Source: Azohydromonas caseinilytica (GTDB taxonomy: Bacteria > Pseudomonadota > Gammaproteobacteria > Burkholderiales > Burkholderiaceae_C). Taken from it: a stretch of 64,000 nt of DNA. The notes under the pieces were generated by a model that had not been told where the DNA came from, ran no database searches, and saw only the letters and a list, made by a program, of their open reading frames with translations. How positions within the stretch are numbered: the stretch's first letter is position 1; each line of letters starts with the position of its first letter. Below, one piece after another: positions 1 through 8,583 of this stretch. The position numbers were made by a program, and so were the translations under genes. The stretch lies in NCBI RefSeq assembly GCF_012927045.1, contig NZ_JABBFW010000014.1, forward strand, positions 1 through 64,000, in the 5' to 3' direction.

Positions 1-26
1 GGCTCTGATGAATTTCAAGTGGGTTG
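1..26 (+). repeat. left inverted end of the ISL3-type element
   Basis: This imperfect terminal repeat shares about 20 of 26 bases with the reverse complement of 1329-1354, including an exact 9-base inner block, AGTGGGTTG. It begins at the first base of the window, so any further outer bases cannot be seen. Confidence 0.75.
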
Positions 27-1250
27 CCGGGCATGAGGGTTGACCGCGCTGAAGTCCAGCTTGCCGGCGATCAGGAAGATCACGGTCTTGATGGTGGCCA
101 TGCGGGTGAAGCCCCGGGCGCGGCGCTTGGCGGCCTGGAACAGGCCGTTGAGGGCCTCCAGGAAGCCGTTGGTCTGGCGGGTCTGCGCCCAGGCCACGAT
201 GCCTTCCAAGTGGCGGCGCACGAGGGTAGCCACGGCCTTCATGGGCTCGACCTTGGAGCGCATCACGCAGCGGCACCAATGCAGCAGCATGGCGCGCACG
301 ACATTGATCTGTTTGCGCTCCAGGATCTCGCGCAGCTGCTCCTTGTAGACCCAGGCTCGCGCGGTGCGCATGCTCGCCATCCGGGCGATCAGGGCGTCGA
401 GCTCAGCGACGGCCTCGGGCTTGAGGCTGTCGCGGTCCTTGAGCAGCGACCAGCGCATGCCCTTGAGAGACTTGTCGCTGCGCTGCTCGATGCGCCGCAT
501 CTTGTCCACCGCGGCGTTGGCGTGCCAGACGACGTGGAATTTGTCGAACGTGATGCGCGCGTTGGGCAACTGCTCGCCCACGCCCTTGATGAACGCGGGC
601 GACATGTCGATGCTCACCGATTCGATCTGCTCGGGCGGGCAGCCGTGCTCAGCGAGCTCGGCAGCGATCGTGGCAATGGCCTTGGCATCGCGCCCGGCGG
701 TCACGCTGAGCACGCGGCGCTTGACGGCATCGGCCGCCAGTGTGATGTAGTCGTGGCCGCGAGCACGAGAGGTCTCGTCGATGGCCAGCGCGGTGACTTC
801 GCGGAAGTCGGCTTCAGCCAGCGCCAGCGCGACGTATCGCCGACAAATTGCCATTACCCGGTGCGGCGAGATGCCCACGATGCGCGCCACGGCGGCAAAC
901 GGCATCTCAGGCGCGAGCATCAGCACCAAGGCTTCGAACAGAAGTGTGAAGCCCGACAGGCGGCCGGCAAACGGCGGCTTGACCAACTGCACCGAGCCGT
1001 CAGGCAGCTTCACCCGCGGCGTGCGCACCTGCAGCAGGCACTCGTGCTGGAAGAAGTTCAAGTGCCGATAGGTCTTGGTGACGGTGTCGTGGACCGGATG
1101 CTCGCCAAGTACGCCCTCGACAGCGAAGCGAGAGCCCACGGCGAAGTCGATGGCCACCGTCAACACCTTGGCCGCCTCATCGAACTGCACACCCGTGACG
1201 GACCACGGTGCAGTGATTCCCAGAGCAGCTTCGAACAACCGGTCGTGCAT
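15..1250 (-). CDS. ISL3-family DDE transposase
   Basis: This transposase of about 411 residues cuts and joins the ends of the surrounding insertion sequence. The catalytic triad is visible: an Asp in AIDETSRARG, an Asp in SIDMSPAF, and a Glu in TNGFLEALNGLF, which is the ISL3 pattern near the C-terminus. The N-terminal part lacks the clear four-Cys zinc ribbon of many ISL3 proteins and has His and Thr at those places. The chosen start MHDRLFEAAL places the gene inside both terminal repeats. A reading frame 27 codons longer would run into the right end. The frame is intact, so the enzyme could be active. Confidence 0.88.
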   Translation of the reverse strand: MHDRLFEAALGITAPWSVTGVQFDEAAKVLTVAIDFAVGSRFAVEGVLGEHPVHDTVTKTYRHLNFFQHECLLQVRTPRVKLPDGSVQLVKPPFAGRLSGFTLLFEALVLMLAPEMPFAAVARIVGISPHRVMAICRRYVALALAEADFREVTALAIDETSRARGHDYITLAADAVKRRVLSVTAGRDAKAIATIAAELAEHGCPPEQIESVSIDMSPAFIKGVGEQLPNARITFDKFHVVWHANAAVDKMRRIEQRSDKSLKGMRWSLLKDRDSLKPEAVAELDALIARMASMRTARAWVYKEQLREILERKQINVVRAMLLHWCRCVMRSKVEPMKAVATLVRRHLEGIVAWAQTRQTNGFLEALNGLFQAAKRRARGFTRMATIKTVIFLIAGKLDFSAVNPHARQPT

Positions 1251-1328
1251 CTCAAACGTTCTGATCGTTATGGTCAAGGCGTCAGCATGCCGCATCGGCC
1301 ATGGCTGCCAGCCCCAAAGCCGGCAAGT

Positions 1329-1354
1329 CAACCCACTCAGAATTCAAGAGAGGC
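1329..1354 (-). repeat. right inverted end of the ISL3-type element
   Basis: This end pairs with 1-26. It lies just upstream of the likely transposase start at 1250 and just before the CusF gene at 1389. The eight bases that follow, CGATTTTT, would be the target duplication if the left flank carries the same sequence. Confidence 0.75.
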
Positions 1355-1388
1355 CGATTTTTCAACCTCGCCTCGATGGAGACACATC

Positions 1389-1688
1389 ATGAAGCGCATC
1401 TTCTCTACCCTCACGGTCGCGCTGGCGTTCAGCATTCCCGCTGTGGTCCAGGCCGCCCCCTCGCCCGACATGGCCGACGGCGAAGTGCGCAAGGTTGACA
1501 AGGACGCGGCCAAGCTCACGCTCAAGCATGGCGAGATCAAGAGCCTGGACATGCCGCCGATGACGATGGTCTTCATCGCCAAGGACAAGGCCATGCTCGA
1601 GAAGGTCAAGGCTGGCGACAGGGTGACGTTCAAGGCGGCCAACGAGGGCGGGAAGCTGATGGTGACTGACATCGCCGTGGCCCCGTAG
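1389..1688 (+). CDS. CusF-type periplasmic copper-binding protein
   Basis: This 99-residue exported protein has a signal peptide of about 22 residues ending near VVQAA. It is followed by one CusF-like small barrel that would bind Cu(I) or Ag(I) in the periplasm. The metal motif reads LKHGEIKSLDMPPMTM, so the His and both Met ligands of CusF are present. The capping Trp of Escherichia coli CusF is a Met here. A weak ribosome site lies in GATGGAG just upstream. The gene starts 34 bp after the right end of the insertion sequence, so its own promoter may be disrupted or hybrid. It most resembles the CusF gene at 9048. Confidence 0.88.
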   Translation: MKRIFSTLTVALAFSIPAVVQAAPSPDMADGEVRKVDKDAAKLTLKHGEIKSLDMPPMTMVFIAKDKAMLEKVKAGDRVTFKAANEGGKLMVTDIAVAP

Positions 1689-1922
1689 TGCTGCGCGGGG
1701 CCGCCCATCGATAGCGGCCTGATTCCCTCGCAGCCGGGCCCACCGCGGGGGCCCGGCGGGCCTGCGTCAAGGACCCTTCTGCCTTGAACCACCACGCAAT
1801 GGCGGCTCGCCGGGCAGGACGCCGGGGAGCTTGAGGCCGGCCTGCACAGCTTGTGGCAACCACTTGCTGCACCTTGGGGCACGACCCGGGGAGGCTGCGG
1901 ACTTCTTGAAAAAGGAATCGCC

Positions 1923-3401
1923 ATGACCGCAAGAAGACTGCTGCTTGCCGTGCTGTCCGCGCTGGCGCTGCTGGTGCTTGTCGTGCTTGCAAACACCTAT
2001 CGCAAGGGCACGAGGCAGCTCGATGTCCACCCCGTCACGCATGCCAGGGTCGACGGCGTGGCCGCCGCACAGCGGCTGGCCGGTGCGGTGCGTCTGCGCA
2101 CGATCTCCCACGACGATGCCCGGGAGAGCTCCGCTGCCGAGTTCACCAAGCTCCATGCGTACTTGCGAGCTGCTTTCCCATTGACGCACCGGACGCTCAA
2201 ACGCGAGATCGTGGGCGGCTACAGCCTTCTCTACACATGGCAGGGTACTGACCCGGGAGCCAAGGCCATCATGCTGATGGCGCACCAGGACGTGGTGCCG
2301 ATAGCTGACGGAACCGAGAAGGACTGGGAGGTCGATCCTTTCGCCGGCACCATCAAGGACGGCTTCATCTGGGGGCGTGGGTCGTGGGACGACAAGGGCA
2401 ACTTGCTCTCCATGCTGGAAGCCATCGAATCGCTGCTGGGGCAGGGTTTCCAACCGAAGCAGACGATCTATCTCGTCGCTGGGCATGATGAGGAGGTCGG
2501 CGGCGAGCGCGGGGCCAAGAGAATTGCCGAGCTGCTGGCCTCCCGGTCGGTGCGGCTCGACTTCGTGATGGACGAGGGCACGCTGATCACCGACGGCATC
2601 ATCAAGGGACTCGACAAGCCGGTAGCCCTCATCGGCGTGGCTGAGAAGGGCATCCTGACTCTGGCTGTCTCGGCGCACGACGAGCCGGGGCATGCCTCCA
2701 TGCCGCCGAGGGACACCGCCATCGGCATGCTCAGCGTCGCCCTCGCCCGGTTGGAGCAAAACCAGATGCCCGCCGCCATCAGCGGGGTCGCGGCAGAGAT
2801 GTTCGACACGCTGGCGCCGGAGATGCAAGGCGTCAACCGGGTCCTGCTGTCGAACCTGTGGCTGTTCGGTCCGCTGGTGAAGAAGGAGCTGGAGAGGAGC
2901 CGGAGCTCGAACGCCTTCACCCGCACCACGACCGCGCTGACCGTGGTGCGCTCCGGCAACAAGGTAAACGTCGTTCCGGCGCACGCCGAGGCCTATGTCA
3001 ACTTCCGCCTGCTGCCCGGCGACAGCCAGGAGCAAGTGATTCAGCATGCACGGGACGTGATTGCCAACCCGGCGGTTGAAGTGCGCCGCACGGGAGCGGC
3101 GTCAGAGGCATCGTCCGTCTCCAGTACCAGCGCCGCCTCGTATCGCCTCATGAGCCGGACCATCCGTGAGATCTTCCCCGGCACGGTGGTCGTGCCGGGC
3201 CTGATGGTGGCGGCCACCGATTCCCGACACATGCTGCCGCTGGCTGACCACGTCTACCGGTTTTCCCCGGTGCGCGCCACCGAGCGGGACCTTTCCCGTT
3301 TCCACGGCACCAATGAGCGGCTCTCGATAGAGAGCTACTCGCAAATGATCGCCTTCTATCACCGCCTGATCTCGTCGGCCGGGCAGTCCACTCAGCCCTG
3401 A
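1923..3401 (+). CDS. M20-family metallopeptidase, membrane-anchored
   Basis: This 492-residue protein is a zinc carboxypeptidase or aminoacylase of family M20, resembling the CPS1 branch. A hydrophobic N-terminal segment (residues 5-23) should anchor it or direct export. Expected metal and catalytic residues are visible: His121 and Asp123 in AHQDVVPI, Asp156 or Asp157 in WDDKGN, Glu190/Glu191 in HDEEVGGE, and Asp217 in MDEG. The start is preceded by AAAGGAAT. Its peptide substrate cannot be told from sequence. It lies between a CusF gene and a CueR gene without obvious metal motifs, so a role in copper resistance is uncertain. Confidence 0.85.
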   Translation: MTARRLLLAVLSALALLVLVVLANTYRKGTRQLDVHPVTHARVDGVAAAQRLAGAVRLRTISHDDARESSAAEFTKLHAYLRAAFPLTHRTLKREIVGGYSLLYTWQGTDPGAKAIMLMAHQDVVPIADGTEKDWEVDPFAGTIKDGFIWGRGSWDDKGNLLSMLEAIESLLGQGFQPKQTIYLVAGHDEEVGGERGAKRIAELLASRSVRLDFVMDEGTLITDGIIKGLDKPVALIGVAEKGILTLAVSAHDEPGHASMPPRDTAIGMLSVALARLEQNQMPAAISGVAAEMFDTLAPEMQGVNRVLLSNLWLFGPLVKKELERSRSSNAFTRTTTALTVVRSGNKVNVVPAHAEAYVNFRLLPGDSQEQVIQHARDVIANPAVEVRRTGAASEASSVSSTSAASYRLMSRTIREIFPGTVVVPGLMVAATDSRHMLPLADHVYRFSPVRATERDLSRFHGTNERLSIESYSQMIAFYHRLISSAGQSTQP

Positions 3402-3619
3402 ATCCGTAGCGCAGCGCTGGATAAGCGCGGACGCGGTAACCGCGTGACTGCTCGGGGCCCGATGGTTGCCGGCCCGTGGCGACAGCTGTCCCTCGCCGCA
3501 GTACCCCGGTTGGTTCGCATGCGCGCCGTCGAAGAGTTGGCAGCGCTGGCCGGGGACCGCACCCGGACTAGGGCAAGACCGGCGCAAGCCGCAGCCCGCC
3601 ATCTTGTGGGCATGGATAC

Positions 3620-3650
3620 TTGACCTTGACACTGTGGCAAGGTTGAGACT
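3620..3650 (+). promoter_or_regulatory. CueR/MerR-type promoter for the first regulator
   Basis: The -35 box TTGACC at 3620-3625 and the -10 box GAGACT at 3645-3650 are separated by 19 bases. That long spacer is the hallmark of MerR-family activated promoters. The spacer carries a dyad ACCTTG / CAAGGT at 3623-3628 and 3638-3643, like CueR sites. It reads into the cueR-like gene at 3686, which suggests autoregulation and co-expression of the downstream oxidase genes. Confidence 0.8.
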
Positions 3651-3685
3651 CCGGCCCACCTGATCAACCGTCCCCGGAGAAAACC

Positions 3686-4246
3686 ATGACACGCTCCATG
3701 AACATCGGCGAGGCCGCTGAAGCTGCTGGCGTGTCCGCGAAGATGATCCGGCACTACGAGCAGATCGGCCTGCTGCCGGCTGCCAGGCGAACCGAATCGG
3801 GCTACCGGCAGTACGCGGAGCACGACGTCTCGGTGTTGCGCTTCATCCGGCAGTCACGCCGGCTCGGCTTCTCGATGCAGCAGATCTCGGAGCTGCTCGG
3901 TCTTTGGAGCAATTCCCGGCGCTCCAGCAGGCAGGTGAAGGATCTCGCGCTGAAGCATATCGCCGACCTGGAGCAGAAGATGCGCGAGATGGCCGCCATG
4001 AAGCAGGATCTGGAGCGCCTGGCTGCATCCTGTCGGGGTGATGATCTCCCGGACTGCACGATCATCGAGGGCCTTGCGTCCCACAACCCGCCACCGCCCG
4101 TGCAGCAAGTCAAAGGCAATCCAGCGCACAACAAAGACCGCACCAGGCAACCCGGGCCCAAGGTGCATGCAGCCGCAGCAGCATCGAGCAGTGACCTCCT
4201 CGTCGCGTGGACGCACCAGGCGCACGCTGGGCATGTTGGACACTGA
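3686..4246 (+). CDS. cueR: CueR-like MerR-family copper regulator with C-terminal extension
   Basis: This metal-responsive activator untwists 19-bp-spacer promoters when it binds Cu(I) or Ag(I). The winged helix-turn-helix lies at residues 5-40, the dimer helix at about 80-115, and the metal loop holds Cys116 and Cys124 in CRGDDLPDC. That C-x7-C spacing is typical of CueR for monovalent ions. The protein is 186 residues against roughly 135 for the family. The extra 52 residues after position 134 are Pro-, Ala- and His-rich and end AGHVGH. The extension may be a metal tail or may come from loss of the original stop. A CueR-type promoter lies directly upstream. Confidence 0.88.
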   Translation: MTRSMNIGEAAEAAGVSAKMIRHYEQIGLLPAARRTESGYRQYAEHDVSVLRFIRQSRRLGFSMQQISELLGLWSNSRRSSRQVKDLALKHIADLEQKMREMAAMKQDLERLAASCRGDDLPDCTIIEGLASHNPPPPVQQVKGNPAHNKDRTRQPGPKVHAAAAASSSDLLVAWTHQAHAGHVGH

Positions 4247-4289
4247 AGCGGCCAAGCTGCTCCTGACACGGATCATCTAGACTCTCGAT

Positions 4290-4688
4290 ATGTGGCGTGT
4301 TTTCCGGATCGCGATGATGTGGCTGCTGGCCGTCGCGCTGCCCCTGCAGGGCAGCGTCGCGGCCACGCTGCGCGTGTGCGGTCCCGGGCATGAGCGCATG
4401 GCGGTGGTGATGGCCCATGTGGCACACGACCACGCCTCGCATCACCACGACGATGCGCCGGCCTTCTCGCACGACGAGGCCAGCTCCGCCACCCAGGACC
4501 TCCACAAGAACGCTCAGCACACGTGCAGCGCCTGCGCGGCCTGCTGTGTCACGGCGGCGTTGCCTGCCGACACGCTGCGCTTCGAAGCGGCCATCGGTGC
4601 CGCCGGGCCTCCACCCGCCTTCCTTCCCAGTCCCGCGGCTTTCCTGACCGACGGCCCGGACCGTCCCCCCCGATCCCTGCTCGCCTGA
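4290..4688 (+). CDS. small exported His/Cys-rich protein, CzcI-like
   Basis: This 132-residue protein begins with a signal peptide (about residues 1-24). It continues with a His-rich stretch HVAHDHASHHHDD and a Cys cluster CSACAACC. The ending DGPDRPPRSLLA resembles the tail of CzcI-like proteins found next to heavy-metal efflux genes, whose role is still poorly known. Metal binding in the periplasm is a reasonable inference. It is one of four related small exported proteins here (also 10525, 20514 and 24057). It follows the cueR-like gene and precedes the oxidase operon. Confidence 0.65.
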   Translation: MWRVFRIAMMWLLAVALPLQGSVAATLRVCGPGHERMAVVMAHVAHDHASHHHDDAPAFSHDEASSATQDLHKNAQHTCSACAACCVTAALPADTLRFEAAIGAAGPPPAFLPSPAAFLTDGPDRPPRSLLA

Positions 4689-4823
4689 CGCGCCCCCGGC
4701 GCGGGTGAGAGCGCGGCCTCCTCAAGGAGGTGCGTCGCTCATGGCCCGCCGTCGATTACGTCACTCGCCCTGCCGGCCGCCTTGCCGCAGCCGGTACCGG
4801 GCCTCGCTGTAGCGAGCAGTTCC

Positions 4824-5144
4824 ATGAAATCGATCACCCGCACCGTCGCACTGGCGGTGCTCATCGTCGCCCCGGTGCTTGCCGCGGCACAGGGCAGCGC
4901 CACGCCCGCGGCGCCGCAATCCGTCTACCGCTCCGCCTTCGAGGGCTACCGCCCCTTCGCTGACGAGCCGGTGCGCTCCTGGCGCGAAACCAACGACACC
5001 GTCGGCCGCATCGGCGGCTGGAAAACCTATGCGCGCGAGGCGCAGTCCGGCGACGCCCGAGCTGCTGCTGCCGGCGCCAGCGCACCCGCAGCCGCTGCCA
5101 CGGGCGGCGCCCATTCGAACCACCACGCCCCGGCCAAGCCATGA
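4824..5144 (+). CDS. conserved periplasmic protein of copper operons, unknown function
   Basis: This 106-residue protein has a clear signal peptide ending near LAAAQG. A conserved-looking core follows, containing SAFEGYRPFADEPVRSW and NDTVGRIGGWKTYA. The Ala-rich tail ends in GGAHSNHH and could bind metal. No enzymatic motif is visible. Its stop overlaps the start of the next gene by four bases (ATGA), so it is translationally coupled to the outer-membrane efflux protein and probably acts with it. The start at MKSITRTV was chosen because it gives a proper signal peptide. A start 14 codons earlier is also open. Confidence 0.7.
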   Translation: MKSITRTVALAVLIVAPVLAAAQGSATPAAPQSVYRSAFEGYRPFADEPVRSWRETNDTVGRIGGWKTYAREAQSGDARAAAAGASAPAAAATGGAHSNHHAPAKP

Positions 5145-6607
5145 CGACGCGGTCCACACAGAACAACAACGTCGTGCGCGCCTGGCCGCGCAAGCGCCTG
5201 GCCGCTGCCGTGCTGGCGCTGCTCGCGCTCGGCGGCTGCGCCAGCACGGCCGTGCAGCAGAACCTGGGCGCGGCCCAGGAGGTCGCCAGCCAGCAGCTGG
5301 GCACGCAGCTCAAGTGGCTCGACTCCGAGGAAGCGCGGCAGCAGGCCCGTGCCGAGGTGGACCGCCTGCTGCAGCAGCCGCTCTCCGGCGACGACGCGGT
5401 GCGCATTGCGCTGGCTTACAGCCCGGCGTTGCAGACGCTGCTCTCCGAGGCCGCCGCCTCGTCGCTGAATGTGACGCAGTCGGCGCGGCTGCCCAATCCG
5501 GTCTTCGCCTTCGAGCGCGCCGTGCGCGGCAGTGGCGACCATCGGGAGCTGGAGCTCGGCCGTGCCCTGAGCTTCTCGCTGCTGGACGTGTTGCTGCTGC
5601 CGGCACGCTCGCGCATCGCCACCGCGCAACAGCAGCAGATCCGCCTGCGCATGGCCGGCGACGTGGTCCAGGCGGCCACGCAGGCGCGCCAGGCGTGGGT
5701 GCGCGCCGTGGCGGCTGCCCAGGCCCAAGTCTACTTCGAGCAGGTCAAGGAAACCGCGGACGCGGGCGCCGAGCTCGCGCGCCGCATGCAGTCCGCCGGC
5801 AACTTCAACCGCCTGCAGCGTGCCCGTGAGCAGGTCTTCAGCGCCGAGGCGGTGGCCCAGCTGGCGCGCGCGCGGCAGGAGGCGCAGGCCAGTCGCGAGG
5901 CGCTCGTGCGCGCCCTGGGGCTCAATGAGGCCCAGGCCCAGGCGCTGAAGCTGCCCGAGCGGCTGCCCGACCTGCCCGCCGCGCCGCGCGACGAGCAAGG
6001 CGTGATGAAGGCCGCGCTCGACCAGCGCCTGGACGTGCGCCAAGCGCGCGCGGAACTGGAAACCTCCGCCCGGGAGCAGGGGCTCACCACGGTCACCAGC
6101 GTGCTCGACCATGTGGAGCTGGGTGTCATGCGCAACAGCGAGACCGGCGAGCCGCACCAGCGCGGCATCGAGCTCGCGCTGCCGCTGCCCATCTTCAACG
6201 TCGGCGACGCAACGCGAGGTGCCGCCCAGGCCCGCTACATGGCCGCAGTCAACCGCACGGCACAGCTGGCCGTGGACGCTGCCTCGCAGGTGCGCGAGAA
6301 CTACGGCGCGTACCGCACCGCCTACGACCTGGCGCGCCACTGGCGCGACGAGATCGTGCCCCTGCGCAAGACCATCTCCGACGAGAACCTGCTTCGCTAC
6401 AACGGGATGCTCATCGGCGTCTTCGAGCTGCTGGCCGACGCGCGAGACCAGGTCGCCGCCGTGGCCCAGGCCCTCAACACCCAACGCGACTTCTGGCTCG
6501 CCGACGCGGCGCTGCAGGCGGCGCTCATCGGGCGCCCGGTTGCCGCGGGCATTTCCTTGCAAGCCGCGCCGGCCGCGACCGGCGGCGGCAGCGAAGGCGG
6601 CCACTGA
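5141..6607 (+). CDS. TolC-family outer-membrane efflux lipoprotein
   Basis: This 488-residue outer-membrane channel protein belongs to the TolC/CusC/NodT group. The export signal ends in a lipobox LALGGCAS, so the mature protein should be lipidated at Cys. Long Gln/Ala/Glu-rich helical segments follow, in two repeats as expected for TolC trimers. It has no adaptor or RND pump next to it in this operon. It sits instead in front of the multicopper oxidase, an arrangement in which the channel may export periplasmic copper or serve the Cus pump encoded at 24554-30623. It overlaps the upstream gene by four bases. Confidence 0.86.
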   Translation: MTTRSTQNNNVVRAWPRKRLAAAVLALLALGGCASTAVQQNLGAAQEVASQQLGTQLKWLDSEEARQQARAEVDRLLQQPLSGDDAVRIALAYSPALQTLLSEAAASSLNVTQSARLPNPVFAFERAVRGSGDHRELELGRALSFSLLDVLLLPARSRIATAQQQQIRLRMAGDVVQAATQARQAWVRAVAAAQAQVYFEQVKETADAGAELARRMQSAGNFNRLQRAREQVFSAEAVAQLARARQEAQASREALVRALGLNEAQAQALKLPERLPDLPAAPRDEQGVMKAALDQRLDVRQARAELETSAREQGLTTVTSVLDHVELGVMRNSETGEPHQRGIELALPLPIFNVGDATRGAAQARYMAAVNRTAQLAVDAASQVRENYGAYRTAYDLARHWRDEIVPLRKTISDENLLRYNGMLIGVFELLADARDQVAAVAQALNTQRDFWLADAALQAALIGRPVAAGISLQAAPAATGGGSEGGH

Positions 6608-6640
6608 CGGCCCAAGCCAACGACATTTCTGGAGTTCTCC

Positions 6641-8044
6641 ATGACGACGAATCGACGTCGCTTCCTCGCCGGATCGGCGGCCGTGGCCGCCGCCTCGGTG
6701 AGCAAGGTGGCCATGGCCGCCTTGCCTGAGCCTGTGATCCAGACCAAGCCTGACACCATGCCGCCGCTGGTGCCGGGCACCGGCCGCCCCTACAACCCCG
6801 TGGTCACGCTCAACGGCTGGACCTTGCCCTGGCGCATGAAGGGCGGCGTCAAGGAATTTCACCTGGTGGCCGAGCCGGTGGTGCGCGAGATGGCACCGGG
6901 CTTCAAGGCGCACCTGTGGGGCTACAACGGCCAGTCGCCTGGACCCACCATCGAGGTGGTCGAGGGCGACCGGGTGCGCATCTTCGTGACCAACAAGCTG
7001 CCCGAGCACACCAGCGTCCACTGGCACGGCCAGCGCCTGCCCAATGGCATGGATGGCGTCACGGGCCTGACGCAGCCCGGCATCCCGCCGGGCAAGACCT
7101 TCGTCTACGAGTTCGTGGCGCGGCGCCCCGGCACCTTCATGTACCACCCGCACGCCGACGAGATGACGCAGATGGCCATGGGGATGATGGGCTTCTGGGT
7201 CACGCATCCCAGGACGAAGCACCCGCTCATCGACGAGGCGGACCGGGACTTCTGCTTCCTGCTCTCGGCCTACGACATCGATCCGGGCAGCTACACGCCG
7301 CGGATCATGACGATGCTGGACTTCAACCTGTGGACGTGGAACAGCCGCGTCTTCCCCGGCATCGACTCGCTCAACGTGCGCAAGAACGACCGGGTGCGCA
7401 TCCGCATTGGCAACCTCACGATGACGAACCACCCGATGCACATCCACGGGCACGAGTTCGCCATCACCGGCACCGACGGCGGCCCCACGCCGCGCAGCAC
7501 GCGCTGGCAGGAGGTGACCACCGACATCGGCGTGGGCCAGATGCGCCAGCTGGAGTTCATCGCCGACGAGGAAGGCGACTGGGCGTTCCACTGCCACAAG
7601 AGCCACCACACCATGAACGCCATGGGGCACAACGTGCCCACGATGATCGGCGTGGACCACAGCGGCATTGCACGCCAGGTCAACAAGCTCATCCCCGAGT
7701 ACATGGTCATGGGCGAGCGCGGCATGTCGGACATGGCCGAGATGACCATGCCGCTGCCCGACAACACGGTGCCAATGATGACCGGCGAGGGGCCGTTTGG
7801 CGGCGTCGAGATGGGCGGCATGTTCAGCGTCATCAAGGTGCGCCGCGACCTGCAAGCCGGCGACTACTCGGACCCGGGCTGGTTCAAGCACCCGGCAGGC
7901 ACCGTGGCCTACGAGTGGACCGGCGCACTGGCCGAGCCCGCGCGCTCCAGCGACGCCGGCCGCAGCGCGATGCCCCGGGCTGACAAGGCCGCGGCACCGA
8001 CCGAGGTCCAGGTGCGCAAGCCCGCCGGCCACAGCGGCCACTGA
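6641..8044 (+). CDS. multicopper oxidase, Tat-exported
   Basis: This 467-residue periplasmic oxidase probably converts Cu(I) to less toxic Cu(II), as CueO/CopA-type enzymes do. A twin-arginine signal (NRRRFLAG) fits export of a folded copper protein. All four copper-ligand clusters are present: HWHG at 127-130, HPH at 169-171, HPMHIHGHEF at 264-273, and HCHKSHHTMNAM at 317-328. The last holds the Cys-His bridge and the axial Met. A Met/Asp-rich stretch after residue 345 and a His tail (GHSGH) may hold substrate copper. The gene lies 33 bp after the TolC gene and is followed by a cupredoxin gene. Confidence 0.92.
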   Translation: MTTNRRRFLAGSAAVAAASVSKVAMAALPEPVIQTKPDTMPPLVPGTGRPYNPVVTLNGWTLPWRMKGGVKEFHLVAEPVVREMAPGFKAHLWGYNGQSPGPTIEVVEGDRVRIFVTNKLPEHTSVHWHGQRLPNGMDGVTGLTQPGIPPGKTFVYEFVARRPGTFMYHPHADEMTQMAMGMMGFWVTHPRTKHPLIDEADRDFCFLLSAYDIDPGSYTPRIMTMLDFNLWTWNSRVFPGIDSLNVRKNDRVRIRIGNLTMTNHPMHIHGHEFAITGTDGGPTPRSTRWQEVTTDIGVGQMRQLEFIADEEGDWAFHCHKSHHTMNAMGHNVPTMIGVDHSGIARQVNKLIPEYMVMGERGMSDMAEMTMPLPDNTVPMMTGEGPFGGVEMGGMFSVIKVRRDLQAGDYSDPGWFKHPAGTVAYEWTGALAEPARSSDAGRSAMPRADKAAAPTEVQVRKPAGHSGH

Positions 8045-8070
8045 TGACAGAAATCCACGAAGCAGTACCC

Positions 8071-8583
8071 ATGAAGACATACCACCGAACCCTTTCAGGC
8101 GCCGCCCTGGCGCTGGCCTTGTGGGCTGGCCTGGCCTGGAGCCCGGCGCAGGCGCACGGCGACCAGGACCACGCCAAGAGCGCCGGTCCCGTGCACAAGG
8201 AACAGAAGGACTGGGGCATCGCCGGTGAGGCGCGCGACGCCCGCCGCACCATCGAGGTCGCCATGGGTGACGACATGCGCTTTGCACCCAGCGCCATCAA
8301 GGTGCGCCAGGGCGAGACCGTGCGCTTCGTCATCCGCAACCGCGGCCAGTTGATGCACGAGTTTGTCATCGGCACCGAGCAGGCCAACGCCGAGCACGCC
8401 GCGCTGATGGTCAAGTTCCCCGACATGGAGCACGACGAGCCCTACATGGCGCACGTCGCGCCGGGCAAGCGCTCCGACATGGTCTGGACCTTCAACCGCC
8501 CGGGCACGTTCCAGTTTGCCTGCCTGATCGCCGGCCACTACCAGTCCGGCATGGTGGGCACCATCGAGGTGACATCACGATGA
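8071..8583 (+). CDS. exported cupredoxin-family copper protein
   Basis: This 170-residue protein has a signal peptide ending at AQAHG and a plastocyanin/azurin-like fold. The type 1 copper ligands are visible: His in QLMHEFVIG, then Cys, His and Met in FACLIAGHYQSGM. Such proteins shuttle electrons or copper in the periplasm, here most likely in partnership with the upstream multicopper oxidase. The start MKTYHRT gives a proper signal; an ATG nine codons earlier is less likely. The stop overlaps the next start by four bases, so expression is coupled to copG. Confidence 0.86.
   Translation: MKTYHRTLSGAALALALWAGLAWSPAQAHGDQDHAKSAGPVHKEQKDWGIAGEARDARRTIEVAMGDDMRFAPSAIKVRQGETVRFVIRNRGQLMHEFVIGTEQANAEHAALMVKFPDMEHDEPYMAHVAPGKRSDMVWTFNRPGTFQFACLIAGHYQSGMVGTIEVTSR

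Larger units (their letters stand above)
1..1354 (-). mobile_element. ISL3-family insertion sequence, probably complete
   Basis: The element consists of one transposase gene bounded by imperfect inverted ends. The left end at 1-26 and the right end at 1329-1354 match at about 20 of 26 positions, and the left end starts GGCTCT, as ISL3-family ends often do. The outer flank on the left lies outside the window, so a target duplication cannot be checked. The transposase reads away from the copper genes. The right end sits 34 bp before the start of a CusF gene, so the insertion has probably replaced or altered that gene's upstream region. Confidence 0.85.

Noticed and set aside
5027-8287. Minus-strand open frame of 1086 codons across the efflux and oxidase genes
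   Set aside because: It is the antisense of the TolC, oxidase and cupredoxin genes. High GC at third codon positions keeps it open. The product is His/Arg/Gly-rich with no domain.
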